A stretch of DNA of 64,000 nt from Acinetobacter sp. ANC 4910 (GTDB lineage Bacteria; Pseudomonadota; Gammaproteobacteria; Pseudomonadales; Moraxellaceae): contig NZ_SJNT01000004.1 in NCBI RefSeq assembly GCF_004331035.1, forward strand, positions 186,001 through 250,000. The letters run 5' to 3'. This document shows, in pieces, positions 55,514-64,000 of the stretch (its first letter is position 1; each line of letters starts with the position of its first letter). The notes under the pieces are model-generated. The model had not been told where the DNA came from and made no database searches. It worked only from the letters and a program-made list of their open reading frames with translations. The position numbers and the translations under genes were made by a program.

Positions 55514-56407
55514 ATGACTTTAAAACAATTAAAAGCCTTCTTAGCCCTCGCTCGCAGTTTGAACTATGCCAATGCATCGAATGAACTTCACCTGAGTCAA
55601 TCGGCTTTAAGCCTCACCATCAAAACCCTAGAAGAAGAGTTAGGTGGAAAACTTTTTAAGCGAAACACACGTCGAGTAGAATTAACTTTTGAGGGTAAAT
55701 CCTTAATTCCTTATGCCAAAAAACTATTGGCAAACTGGGAAGATATGGAAAAAGATGTGAAACAACGTTTTAAATTACAACGCGGTACACTCAATATTGC
55801 CTCTATGCCTTTTGTCACGCATGCCATCATGCCGAACGTGATTCAAAATTTTTTAAGCTTACATCCCAACATTAATTTTTCCATTCATGACATTACCAAT
55901 GAAAAAATTATTGAAAATGTGCTCGATGGTATTTTTGAACTCGGGATCTGTTTCGAACCACAACAGATTGATACGCTCGAATTCTTACCGCTATTCAATG
56001 AAGATTTTCTCGCGTTATTACCCAAAGCACATCCTTTAGCCCATGCAACTTCGATTACATGGAAAGATCTCTGTGCCAATCCTTTCGTCACCTTGCAACA
56101 ACCCTCAATTGTGCGTCATCTGATTGAAGAAAATTGCAAAAATAATGATATTCAATTGGACTTAAAAGTGGAGTGTCATCAAATCAGTTCGTTATCAAGT
56201 TTTGTTGCGCTTGGGATTGGGGTCAGTGTAATTCCACGTCATTTTCAGCAATTTATTGATACTGAAAAAAATGTGCTGATTGAATTACAAGATCAGGATC
56301 TCATTAAACCTGTTGGAATTATTTATAAAAAGAATTTTGAGATTTCCAATATTACTGCACAATTCATCGAAACCTTAAAACAATACAATTATAAAAATCA
56401 TATATAA
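55514..56407 (+). CDS. LysR-family regulator of the ketone-body genes
   Basis: The 297-residue protein has a winged helix at its N-terminus (LKQLKAFLALARSLNYANASNELHLSQSALSLTIKTLEEELGG) and an effector domain (LNIASMPFVTHAIMPNVIQNF). It starts at 55514; an in-frame ATG at 55448 would add 22 residues not typical of the family. It lies between the bdhA-permease and CoA-transferase-thiolase operons and very likely controls one or both. Confidence 0.88.
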   Translation: MTLKQLKAFLALARSLNYANASNELHLSQSALSLTIKTLEEELGGKLFKRNTRRVELTFEGKSLIPYAKKLLANWEDMEKDVKQRFKLQRGTLNIASMPFVTHAIMPNVIQNFLSLHPNINFSIHDITNEKIIENVLDGIFELGICFEPQQIDTLEFLPLFNEDFLALLPKAHPLAHATSITWKDLCANPFVTLQQPSIVRHLIEENCKNNDIQLDLKVECHQISSLSSFVALGIGVSVIPRHFQQFIDTEKNVLIELQDQDLIKPVGIIYKKNFEISNITAQFIETLKQYNYKNHI

Positions 56408-56617
56408 ATGAATAAATTACAGTTATTTACTCTTTTCTTTCCCTCCCTTTATCAAATTTAATTACAGGATTCATCCTTTTTTTATGCTGAATTTTGTTTA
56501 TTTTTCGCCCTATTATTGAGTTTTTCTGATTAACTGTTTGAAAATTTCAACTTCATTCTACGCACGAGCAATGCTAATAATGAGTTCATACAAACTAAGG
56601 GATTTAGAGAAGTTGAT

Positions 56618-57319
56618 ATGAATAAGCTCTATTCAAATGCAACACTTGCTTTGCAAGATGTGGTTCAAAATGGACAAACGATTGCTGTTGGTGGTTTTGG
56701 CTTATGTGGTATTCCAGAAGCCCTAATTGAAGCGCTCAAACAAACTGGGGTAAATGACCTCACCTGTATTTCAAACAACGCAGGCGTGGATGATTTTGGT
56801 TTAGGTAAACTCTTACAAACCAAACAAATTAAAAAAATGATTTCATCTTATGTTGGTGAAAATAAAGAATTTGAACGCCAATATTTAAATGGTGAACTCG
56901 AAGTTGAACTTACCCCACAAGGTACACTGGCAGAAAAATTACGCGCTGGCGGTGCAGGTATTCCTGCTTTCTTTACTCAAACAGGCGTTGGCACACTGAT
57001 TGCCGAAGGTAAAGAACACCGTGAGTTTGATGGAAAACCGTATATTCTCGAAAACTCATTAACGGCTGATGTTGCCTTAGTCAAAGCCTATAAAGCTGAT
57101 AAAGCTGGTAATTTGATTTTCCGTAAAACCGCCCGCAACTTTAATCCTGAATGTGCAATGGCAGGAAAATTTACTGTAGTTGAAGTAGAACACGTGGTTG
57201 AAATTGGTGAACTCGATCCCGATGACATTCATTTACCTGGTATCTATGTCAACCGCATTATTTTGAATGCCACCCCTGAAAAACGCATTGAACAATTAAC
57301 CATTAAGCAGGAGGCTTAA
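56618..57319 (+). CDS. scoA: Succinyl-CoA:3-ketoacid CoA-transferase subunit A
   Basis: The 233-residue alpha subunit shows the GFGLCGIPE motif and the [15 protein letters not shown] region. With subunit B it activates acetoacetate to acetoacetyl-CoA. GGFG and the length match SCOT alpha subunits. It begins the operon; the downstream subunit is two bases away. Confidence 0.93.
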   Translation: MNKLYSNATLALQDVVQNGQTIAVGGFGLCGIPEALIEALKQTGVNDLTCISNNAGVDDFGLGKLLQTKQIKKMISSYVGENKEFERQYLNGELEVELTPQGTLAEKLRAGGAGIPAFFTQTGVGTLIAEGKEHREFDGKPYILENSLTADVALVKAYKADKAGNLIFRKTARNFNPECAMAGKFTVVEVEHVVEIGELDPDDIHLPGIYVNRIILNATPEKRIEQLTIKQEA

Positions 57320-57321
57320 TC

Positions 57322-57978
57322 ATGGCTTGGACACGCAATGAAATGGCTGCACGTGCTGCACTAGAACTTGAAGATGGATTTTATGTGAATCTAGGCATTG
57401 GTCTACCGACACTAGTCGCCAACTATATTCCAGAAAACATCAACGTATGGTTACAGTCTGAAAATGGTTTATTGGGTATTGGAGAATTCCCTACGGAAGA
57501 AACGGTTGATGCCGACCTGATTAATGCGGGCAAACAGACCGTGACCGCGCGTAAAGGCGCAGCATTTTTCTCAAGCTCTGATTCTTTCGCCATGATTCGT
57601 GGCGGTCATGTCAACATCGCCATTTTAGGTGCCATGGAAGTTTCGGAACAAGGTGATCTTGCCAACTGGATGATTCCGGGTAAAAAAGTAAAAGGTATGG
57701 GCGGTGCAATGGACTTGGTTGCAGGTGTGCAAAAAGTCGTTGTACTGATGGAACACTGTGCCAAAGATGGTAGTCCTAAGATTGTTGAACAATGTACCCT
57801 ACCACTGACTGGCCAAAGTGTAGTCAATCGTATTATCAGTGACTTAGGTGTAATGGACATTACACCTGAAGGGGTCAAACTGATTGAGCTAGCGAAAGAT
57901 GTTAGCTTAGAACAAATTCAAGCGGTCACAGGGGTACCATTAATTGTCGATAACGTTCAAGAAACGGTAAGCGCATAA
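57322..57978 (+). CDS. scoB: Succinyl-CoA:3-ketoacid CoA-transferase subunit B
   Basis: The 218-residue beta subunit carries the active-site glutamate E47 in [10 protein letters not shown], and [31 protein letters not shown] and [17 protein letters not shown] precedes the ATG. It is translationally close to subunit A. Confidence 0.94.
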   Translation: MAWTRNEMAARAALELEDGFYVNLGIGLPTLVANYIPENINVWLQSENGLLGIGEFPTEETVDADLINAGKQTVTARKGAAFFSSSDSFAMIRGGHVNIAILGAMEVSEQGDLANWMIPGKKVKGMGGAMDLVAGVQKVVVLMEHCAKDGSPKIVEQCTLPLTGQSVVNRIISDLGVMDITPEGVKLIELAKDVSLEQIQAVTGVPLIVDNVQETVSA

Positions 57979-57991
57979 ATCAGATTTATTC

Positions 57992-58016
57992 AAGCAGCTT
58001 CGGCTGCTTTAATTTT
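57992..58016 (+). terminator. Intra-operon hairpin between scoB and the thiolase gene
   Basis: AAGCAGC-TTCG-GCTGCTT followed by TAATTTT is a compact hairpin that may cut thiolase expression relative to scoAB. Confidence 0.6.
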
Positions 58017-58059
58017 GATTCAACAAGAACGGAACAGATATAAATACACGGAGATAAAC

Positions 58060-59241
58060 ATGAATAAAGACATCGTCATTGTTGCTGGTAGTCGTACCGC
58101 AATGGGAAGTTTCCAAGGTGCATTATCGAGTCTTTCAGCCCCAGAACTTGGCGCAGCCGTTATTCAAGAGACTTTAAACCGCACAAACGTTGCCGCTCAG
58201 GATATTGATGAAGTGATTATGGGCTGCGTTCTACCTGCGGGCTTAAAACAAGCTCCTGCTCGTCAAGCCATGCGTCTTGCGGGTGTACCCGACCATGTGG
58301 GTGCGACCACCATCAATAAAATTTGTGGTTCAGGTATGAAAGCTGTGATGCAAGCTGCCGATGCCATTTGTGCAGGTAATGCAGAAATTGTCATGGCGGG
58401 TGGTATGGAATCCATGAGCAACGCACCCTATCTACTACCAAAGGCGCGTGCAGGTTACCGTATGGGGCATGGTGAAATTAAAGATCACATGTTCCAAGAA
58501 GGTTTAGAAGATGCAGAAACTGGACTTTCAATGGGGGTTCTGGCACAAAAAATGGCGGATAAAAAAGGCTACACACGCGAGCAACAAGACGCGTTTGCAA
58601 TTCGTTCTTTAACTCGTGCACAAGCGGCTATTCAAAATGGTTTTTTACAAGCTGAAATTGCACCAATTACCGTGTCGAGCCGCAAAGGTGAGGTAGTTGT
58701 GGCGCAGGATGAAAATCCGTTTCATGCCAATATTGATAAAATTCCAAACCTACGTCCTGCCTTTGCCAAAGATGGCACCATCACCGCAGCCAATTCGAGT
58801 TCCATTTCAGATGGCGCATCTGCTATGTTGGTGATGTCTGCTGAACAAGCAGCGAAGCGAGGTCTAACCCCACTGGCACATATTCGTGCCACGGCAACCA
58901 ACTCTCAACATCCTTCAGAATTTACCATTGCGCCCGTGGCTGCAATTGAAAAAGTCCTGAAAAAAGCGGGGTGGTCTGTAGAAGAAGTAGATTTATGGGA
59001 GATCAATGAAGCCTTTGCTATGGTAACCATGGCAGCGATTGATGCTTTCAATCTGGACCCTGAAAAAGTCAACGTAAACGGTGGTGCATGTGCATTGGGT
59101 CACCCATTGGGTTCATCAGGCTCACGCATCATTTTAACCTTAATCTATGCATTAAAGCGTTTAGGTAAAACCAAAGGCGTAGCTACACTCTGTATTGGTG
59201 GTGGTGAGGCAACCGCAATTGCCGTAGAACTTGTTGATTAA
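58060..59241 (+). CDS. Acetyl-CoA acetyltransferase (thiolase)
   Basis: The 393-residue enzyme interconverts acetoacetyl-CoA and two acetyl-CoA. The catalytic residues are C89 in NKICGSGMKAV, H348 in GHPLGSSG and C378 in TLCIGGGEA, and WEINEAFA is present. The ATG at 58060 follows GGAGATAAAC; the frame open to 58015 is upstream leader. It completes the acetoacetate pathway with scoAB. Confidence 0.94.
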   Translation: MNKDIVIVAGSRTAMGSFQGALSSLSAPELGAAVIQETLNRTNVAAQDIDEVIMGCVLPAGLKQAPARQAMRLAGVPDHVGATTINKICGSGMKAVMQAADAICAGNAEIVMAGGMESMSNAPYLLPKARAGYRMGHGEIKDHMFQEGLEDAETGLSMGVLAQKMADKKGYTREQQDAFAIRSLTRAQAAIQNGFLQAEIAPITVSSRKGEVVVAQDENPFHANIDKIPNLRPAFAKDGTITAANSSSISDGASAMLVMSAEQAAKRGLTPLAHIRATATNSQHPSEFTIAPVAAIEKVLKKAGWSVEEVDLWEINEAFAMVTMAAIDAFNLDPEKVNVNGGACALGHPLGSSGSRIILTLIYALKRLGKTKGVATLCIGGGEATAIAVELVD

Positions 59242-59271
59242 CTGTCAAGTTTTGAAAAAATCATACAGATC

Positions 59272-59305
59272 AAAGTGATAAAAGGTTAAACTTTTATCAC
59301 TTTTT
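59272..59305 (+). terminator. Terminator after the thiolase gene
   Basis: AAAGTGATAAAAG-GTTAAA-CTTTTATCACTTT followed by TT is a perfect 13-bp stem that separates the thiolase from the following gene. Confidence 0.78.
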
Positions 59306-59325
59306 AATGAAGAAGAGTGACTCAA

Positions 59326-59715
59326 ATGTCTCAGCAAGATTATGAAAATGGATTAAAAGTACGCACCGAAGTGATGGGTGAAAGTTTTGTCAAACGCGCT
59401 CAAGACAATACTGTACCTTTTACTCAACCGCTACAAGATTGGATTAATGAACATGCTTGGGGCTCAACTTGGCAACGCGAAGGTGTGTTACCTCGTAAAT
59501 ATCGCTCACTAATTACCCTTGCCTTTTTAACTGCACTCAAAAGTCCCACTGAACTGAAAGGACATGTACGTGGTGCACTCAACAATGGAGCAACAGTTGA
59601 AGAAATTCAAGAAGTGTTACTACATAGCTTGCCCTATTGTGGCGCACCCGCAACACAAGAAGCCTTTCGTGCAGCTTTAGAAGTTATTACTGAATATCAA
59701 AATAACAACTCATAA
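59326..59715 (+). CDS. Carboxymuconolactone-decarboxylase family protein (PcaC-like)
   Basis: The 129-residue protein belongs to the CMD family, near PcaC: WGSTWQREGVLPRKYRSLITLAFLTAL and GHVRGALNNGATVEEIQEVLLHSLPYCGAPA. PcaC decarboxylates 4-carboxymuconolactone in the protocatechuate branch of the beta-ketoadipate pathway. The CxxC peroxidase motif of AhpD-type proteins is absent. No other pca gene is nearby, so the substrate is uncertain. The ATG at 59326 is chosen; a GTG at 59317 is in frame. Confidence 0.83.
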   Translation: MSQQDYENGLKVRTEVMGESFVKRAQDNTVPFTQPLQDWINEHAWGSTWQREGVLPRKYRSLITLAFLTALKSPTELKGHVRGALNNGATVEEIQEVLLHSLPYCGAPATQEAFRAALEVITEYQNNNS

Positions 59716-59725
59716 TTTACAAACG

Positions 59726-59754
59726 ATTAAGAGCCAGCTCTGATGGCTCTTAAT
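59726..59754 (+). terminator. Terminator after the CMD-family gene
   Basis: ATTAAGAGCCA-GCTCTGA-TGGCTCTTAAT followed by GTTTTCTTTT. Confidence 0.75.
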
Positions 59755-59769
59755 GTTTTCTTTTAGACA

Positions 59770-59895
59770 TTACAGGTTTTGTGTAATGGCATAACCGAGT
59801 ATTAAGCTCAATTGCAGTCCCACCACAACAGCGAACCACTTCCAACCCTTTTGTTTTAGCACGATCTTATTCGGATAAGTTACTGTTTTTATCAT
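59770..59895 (-). CDS. Small membrane protein, 41 aa
   Basis: The ATG at 59895 follows GGAGATAGAGA on the minus strand. The product has a basic start (MIKTVTYPNKIVLKQKGWK) and a single hydrophobic segment (WFAVVVGLQLSLILGYAI). I know no named family. The good ribosome binding site, clean frame and typical basic-then-hydrophobic design favour a real gene. Confidence 0.62.
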   Translation of the reverse strand: MIKTVTYPNKIVLKQKGWKWFAVVVGLQLSLILGYAITQNL

Positions 59896-60091
59896 TCTCT
59901 ATCTCCAATACAGTTTTATTGCTAAAAAGAAAGAAACATATATTTCGATTATTTATTAAGCAAATTTTACACCAACTTTTTAGATCCTGACTGGATTTAA
60001 ATTATTTAATCGTTATTCTTATTCTGTTTTAATGTCACACAACCACATCTACAACAATGTAAAAATAAACCAGAAAAAATTTGAGATAACA

Positions 60092-60964
60092 ATGAAATGT
60101 ATAGCTCCCCTAGCCACTTTCTGTCTGTTCGTATTTTTAAATACACAAACAACCTATGCCAATTTCTTTCAAAATCTTGAAATTTTTCGACAAAAAAATA
60201 CAATTCACAATATTTCTTATGGATCAGATACATTACAAAAATTAGATGTCTATCTCCCGCAATCGAGTCTGCCAAATCAAAAACTCGCACCTATTTTAAT
60301 AATTGTACATGGTGGAGCGTGGAGTATTGGTGATAAATCTCATCAAGGTTTGATTCAACATAAAGCAACCTATTGGAATCAACAAGGCTGGGTGGTAATT
60401 TCAGTCAATTATCGCTTAGTCCCTAAAGTCACCGTGCAGCAACAAACTCAAGATATTGCCGATGCCTTGAATTTCGTACAGAAGAATGCCTCTAATTGGC
60501 AGGCAGATAATCGAAACATCGTGATTATGGGACATTCAGCAGGTGCACATTTGGTCACCTTACTCTCTACTCACCCAGAATGGATTTCAAATTTTCCAAA
60601 ACCATGGAAAGCAACGATTGCCTTAGATAGTGCTGCCTATGACTTAGAAGCCACCATGTCCAATCAACATGCTCAATTTTATGATCGTGTTTTTGGGTCT
60701 TCTGCCAAGAACTGGCGTTCAGTCTCCCCTAAAGCACAATTAAAACATGCAATGCCTGCTTTTCTGGCAGTCTGTTCAACAGTTCGCCCCGATCAGCCTT
60801 GTATACAAGCCCATTCATTTATTCAACACACAAAGGCTTTAGGCACGGCCATAGCCTATTTACCTCTGCCCTTGTCTCATGCCGAAATTAATCGGAACTT
60901 GGGACAGAATAATGACTATACCCGTCAAGTTGATCAATTTATGCAACAGCATTTACAACATTAA
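60092..60964 (+). CDS. Exported alpha/beta-hydrolase (esterase, BD-FAE/HSL-like)
   Basis: The 290-residue protein has a signal peptide (about 1-23), the oxyanion motif HGGAWSIG (73-80), nucleophile Ser149 in GHSAGAH, and a late SHAEINR that may hold the catalytic His. This resembles small esterases of the hormone-sensitive lipase/BD-FAE group. The ATG at 60092 is the start that gives a signal peptide; a frame open to 60032 adds polar residues. It is a single gene. Confidence 0.84.
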   Translation: MKCIAPLATFCLFVFLNTQTTYANFFQNLEIFRQKNTIHNISYGSDTLQKLDVYLPQSSLPNQKLAPILIIVHGGAWSIGDKSHQGLIQHKATYWNQQGWVVISVNYRLVPKVTVQQQTQDIADALNFVQKNASNWQADNRNIVIMGHSAGAHLVTLLSTHPEWISNFPKPWKATIALDSAAYDLEATMSNQHAQFYDRVFGSSAKNWRSVSPKAQLKHAMPAFLAVCSTVRPDQPCIQAHSFIQHTKALGTAIAYLPLPLSHAEINRNLGQNNDYTRQVDQFMQQHLQH

Positions 60965-60973
60965 TATTCAGGC

Positions 60974-61003
60974 AAAAAAAAGCCACCCGAAGGTGGCTTT
61001 TTT
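60974..61003. terminator. Bidirectional terminator between the esterase gene and purL
   Basis: AAAAAAAAGCCACC-CGAA-GGTGGCTTTTTT is a strong hairpin between convergent genes. Confidence 0.9.
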
Positions 61004-61016
61004 AATGTGTTATGGA

Positions 61017-64000
61017 TTAACCGATAAACTTACGTGCGTTACGGAACATACGTAACCATGCGCCATCTTCACTCCACTCTTCAGGTTTCCAAGAATGCTG
61101 AATGGCACGGAAATTACGCTCTGGATGCGGCATCATAATGGTTGCACGACCATCCTTAGAGGTTACACCTGTAATCGCTTCTGGAGAACCATTCGGGTTT
61201 AATGGATAGTGTTGAGTTGGGTTACCATGACTATCTACATAACGTAAAGTCACTTGGTTACCTGCATTTAAGGCAGCCAATTTTTCTGCACTTGCAACAA
61301 CACGACCTTCACCATGTGCAACTGCAATCGGAAGAATCGAACCTTCCATACCTTCAAGCAATACAGAATGTGATTTTTCAATACGAACGTTCACTGCACG
61401 TGCTTCAAATACTTCTGAAGTGTTGCGATGGAAACGCGGCCAAGCATCTGCACCTGGAATTAATGGCGCAAGTTGCGACATCATTTGGCAACCGTTACAC
61501 ACACCTAAAGTGAATGTTTCTTGACGGTTAAAGAATTTTTCAAACTGGTCACGTAGGCGTGGGTTAAATAGGACTGATTTTGCCCAGCCACCGCCAGCAC
61601 CCATGACATCTCCGTAAGAGAAACCACCACAAGCCACTAAACCTTCGAAGTCATTTAAATCAACACGACCCGCAAGTAAATCACTCATGTGCACATCGAC
61701 GGTGTTAAAGCCAACTTTGTCAAATGCAGCTGCCATTTCAGTTTGGCCATTTACGCCTTGTTCACGTAAAATCACCATGCTTGGGCGACGTAAATTAATA
61801 AACGGCGCTTCAACTGGCTCATTCAGATCAAAAGTAGGCTGTGCAATGATACCTTGATGCGCGCTATCTGCAATTAAGGCAAATTCTTGATCAGCAGTTT
61901 CAGAGTTATCACGTAAACGTTGAATTTGGTGTGATACTTCAGCCCAAGCATGTTGCAAGTCAACACGTGGCAAAGTCAAACCATTGATCGTTAACTGATC
62001 TGTGGTATTGACTGAACCCACAACTGAAATGGCATCTTTTAAGCTTGATGCAGCAACTTCATCTGCAAGAGTCGCCCAGTCAGAAGTACTAATTTGAAGC
62101 ACTGCGCCAATTTCTTCTGCGAACAACGCTGCTGTAGATTGATTTTCTAGTGCAACACCTAAACGTGAAGCAAACATCATTTCTGCAACAGTTGCTACTA
62201 AACCACCATCACCAATGTCATGGTAGGCTTGAATTAAGCCACGGTTGTTCCAGTCTTGGACTAAATCAAAGAAAGCTTTGAAATCAGCAAAACTGTCGAC
62301 ATCTGGCGTTACTGAACCAATTGCTTTATAGACTTGTGCAAGGATCGAACCACCCAAACGGAATTGACCTTTAGACAAGTCAATACGGACTAAAACCGAA
62401 TCTGTATTTTTTAATTCAGGCGTTAAGGTTTTACGTACATCATTCACTGGTGCAAATGCTGTAATCACACCACTCATCGGAGACGTTACAGCCTTGTCCT
62501 GACCTTCGTCATTCCAAGTGGTACGCATCGACAATGAGTCTTTACCAACAGGAATTGCAATCCCTAAAGCAGGACACATTTCCATACCAATGGCTTTCAC
62601 ACCTTCAAACAAGGCTTGGTCTTCACCTTTTTGCCCTGCTGCTGCCATCCAGTTCGCAGACAACTTAATGTCGCTGATCTGTTCAATATTGGCACACATG
62701 ATATTTGAAATTGATTCCGCCACAGCTAAACGTGCCGATGCCGCAGGGTTTAACAATGCTACAGGTGGACGTTCACCCATTGCCATCGCTTCGCCTGTAT
62801 AACCTTGTAAGCTAGTGGTTGTTACTGCTGCATCTGCAACAGGTACTTGCCAACGACCTACCAACTGATCACGCGCAACCATACCTGTAATTGAACGGTC
62901 ACCAATGGTGATAAGGAATGATTTAGAAGCAACTGTTGGGTTCTTTAACACACGGAAAATCGCGTCTTTCAAGTCCACTTGAGCAACATCAAAATCATCG
63001 CCCTTACGCTCGATCGTTTCATATGAACGACTCATACGTGGTGTACCGCCAAGCATGACTTGCATTGGCATATCCACCGCTTTGTTCTCGAACAATGGGT
63101 CATTCACAGTCAATTGGCGTGCTTCAGTCGCTTCACCCAATACCGCAAATGGACAGCGTTCACGTGCACAAATTGATTCAAACAAGGCTAAAGATTCTGG
63201 TTTGATCGCGAGTACATAACGTTCTTGCGCTTCGTTTGACCAAATCTCCATTGGAGACATGCCAGCTTCAAGTGAAGGAATCTTACGAAGGTCTAAAATA
63301 GCACCGAGCTCATGGTCATTCACCAATTCTGGCATGGCATTGGAAATACCACCCGCGCCCACGTCATGTACAGACACGATTGGGTTTTCATTTTCCATGC
63401 GCCAGCAGGTATCAATCACTTCTTGGCAACGGCGTTCCATTTCTGGGTTTTCACGTTGTACCGAAGCAAAATCTAGGCTTTCACCCATCGTACCGCTGTC
63501 TACAGATGATGCCGCACCACCGCCTAGACCGATCAGCATCGCTGGTCCACCTAAAACGATGAGTAAATCACCCGGTTGAATCGCGTCTTTTTCTACATGG
63601 TCAGGACGAATGTTACCGTAACCACCTGCAATCATAATTGGCTTGTGGAAACCTTTAACTTCGCCATTCACGTTCTGTTCAAAAGTACGGAAATAACCAT
63701 TTAAAGCAGGACGACCAAATTCGTTGTTAAACGCAGCACCACCTAATGGGCCTTCAATCATGATTTGAAGTGGCGATGCCATACGTGAAGGTTTGCCGTA
63801 GTTTTCTTCCCAAGGTTGTTCAAAACCAGGAATGTTTAAGTTCGATACGGTAAAGCCTGTTAAGCCTGCTTTTGGCTTACCACCACGACCTGTTGCGCCT
63901 TCATCACGGATTTCACCACCTGAACCCGTTGCAGCACCTGCAAATGGTGCAATTGCTGTTGGGTGGTTATGCGTTTCCACTTTCATCAGGATGTGAGCAG
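61017..64000 (-). CDS. purL: Phosphoribosylformylglycinamidine synthase, C-terminal part (truncated by window)
   Basis: PurL (FGAM synthase) makes FGAM from FGAR, glutamine and ATP in purine synthesis. The part present is about 994 residues; E. coli PurL is about 1,295, so roughly the first 300 residues lie beyond the right edge. Reading continues through the edge ([15 protein letters not shown]). It has the ATP-binding [32 protein letters not shown] and [10 protein letters not shown] regions, and the C-terminal glutamine amidotransferase with nucleophile Cys in [10 protein letters not shown] and PHPERNFR at the end. Confidence 0.98.
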   Translation of the reverse strand, partial: AHILMKVETHNHPTAIAPFAGAATGSGGEIRDEGATGRGGKPKAGLTGFTVSNLNIPGFEQPWEENYGKPSRMASPLQIMIEGPLGGAAFNNEFGRPALNGYFRTFEQNVNGEVKGFHKPIMIAGGYGNIRPDHVEKDAIQPGDLLIVLGGPAMLIGLGGGAASSVDSGTMGESLDFASVQRENPEMERRCQEVIDTCWRMENENPIVSVHDVGAGGISNAMPELVNDHELGAILDLRKIPSLEAGMSPMEIWSNEAQERYVLAIKPESLALFESICARERCPFAVLGEATEARQLTVNDPLFENKAVDMPMQVMLGGTPRMSRSYETIERKGDDFDVAQVDLKDAIFRVLKNPTVASKSFLITIGDRSITGMVARDQLVGRWQVPVADAAVTTTSLQGYTGEAMAMGERPPVALLNPAASARLAVAESISNIMCANIEQISDIKLSANWMAAAGQKGEDQALFEGVKAIGMEMCPALGIAIPVGKDSLSMRTTWNDEGQDKAVTSPMSGVITAFAPVNDVRKTLTPELKNTDSVLVRIDLSKGQFRLGGSILAQVYKAIGSVTPDVDSFADFKAFFDLVQDWNNRGLIQAYHDIGDGGLVATVAEMMFASRLGVALENQSTAALFAEEIGAVLQISTSDWATLADEVAASSLKDAISVVGSVNTTDQLTINGLTLPRVDLQHAWAEVSHQIQRLRDNSETADQEFALIADSAHQGIIAQPTFDLNEPVEAPFINLRRPSMVILREQGVNGQTEMAAAFDKVGFNTVDVHMSDLLAGRVDLNDFEGLVACGGFSYGDVMGAGGGWAKSVLFNPRLRDQFEKFFNRQETFTLGVCNGCQMMSQLAPLIPGADAWPRFHRNTSEVFEARAVNVRIEKSHSVLLEGMEGSILPIAVAHGEGRVVASAEKLAALNAGNQVTLRYVDSHGNPTQHYPLNPNGSPEAITGVTSKDGRATIMMPHPERNFRAIQHSWKPEEWSEDGAWLRMFRNARKFIG

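Noticed and set aside
1..64000. CRISPR arrays, rRNA, prophage or toxin-antitoxin systems
   Set aside because: No spaced direct repeats, ribosomal RNA, phage structural or integrase genes, and no recognisable toxin-antitoxin pair were seen.

Overview
The window is chromosomal DNA of an Acinetobacter species (Gammaproteobacteria, Moraxellales). The evidence is low GC content, Acinetobacter-type gene neighbourhoods (desaturase/ferredoxin reductase/FabR-like repressor; rodA-mltB; yadGH-queF; tsf-rpsB-map), the protein sequences themselves, and an IS982-type transposase remnant. The species cannot be fixed from the sequence alone. No rRNA, CRISPR array, prophage or plasmid backbone was seen. There is one tRNA, tRNA-Arg(CCG).

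Layout. 0-5 kb: ahpC, a KTSC-domain gene, an O-methyltransferase, a DUF1653 gene, then a fatty-acid desaturase and its electron-transfer partner, divergent from a FabR/DesT-type TetR repressor. 5-14 kb: rapA, an RluA-family pseudouridine synthase, about 600 bp of eroded DNA, a GlcG/HbpS-like gene, thiE-hemL, rnk and glyA. 14-17.5 kb: a secreted lipoprotein hydrolase, an ExoX-like exonuclease and two hypothetical genes. 17.9-25.7 kb: an accessory catabolic region with an OprD-type porin, an MFS transporter, a divergent member of the DapA superfamily, a divergent LysR regulator, and two tandem SfnB/DszC-like flavoproteins. 25.9-26.6 kb: an internally deleted IS982 copy and tRNA-Arg. 26.8-33.2 kb: yadG-yadH-queF, an unknown gene, rodA-mltB and an RlpA-like gene. 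33.3-38.4 kb: a lipoprotein amidohydrolase, an Mpo1-like membrane protein, azlCD, an AraC regulator and a DUF3465 gene. 38.5-41.3 kb: tsf and rpsB facing away from map. 41.6-47.2 kb: a long OmpW-family protein, a NarK-type transporter, an MFS transporter with a coupled 45-residue membrane peptide, and a TauD-type dioxygenase. 47.3-52.6 kb: sthA, lipA, a small unknown gene, an exported acetamidase/formamidase and a small membrane protein. 52.7-59.7 kb: a ketone-body module (3-hydroxybutyrate dehydrogenase, GntP permease, LysR, CoA-transferase A and B, thiolase) and a carboxymuconolactone-decarboxylase-family gene. 59.8-64 kb: a 41-residue membrane peptide, an exported esterase and purL, which runs off the right edge.

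Functional links. The 52.7-59.2 kb genes form a complete route for 3-hydroxybutyrate: uptake by GntP, oxidation to acetoacetate by BdhA, activation by ScoAB with succinyl-CoA, and cleavage by thiolase to acetyl-CoA. The desaturase pair plus repressor is a membrane-lipid unsaturation switch. RodA, MltB and RlpA act on peptidoglycan. SfnB-like enzymes and the TauD-type dioxygenase suggest scavenging of organosulfur or similar compounds, but the substrates cannot be read from sequence.

No convincing new multi-gene system was found. The best leads are the uncharacterised porin/MFS/DapA-like/LysR catabolic locus, two unannotated small membrane-protein genes, the MITE-like IS982 derivative and several operator-like palindromes.
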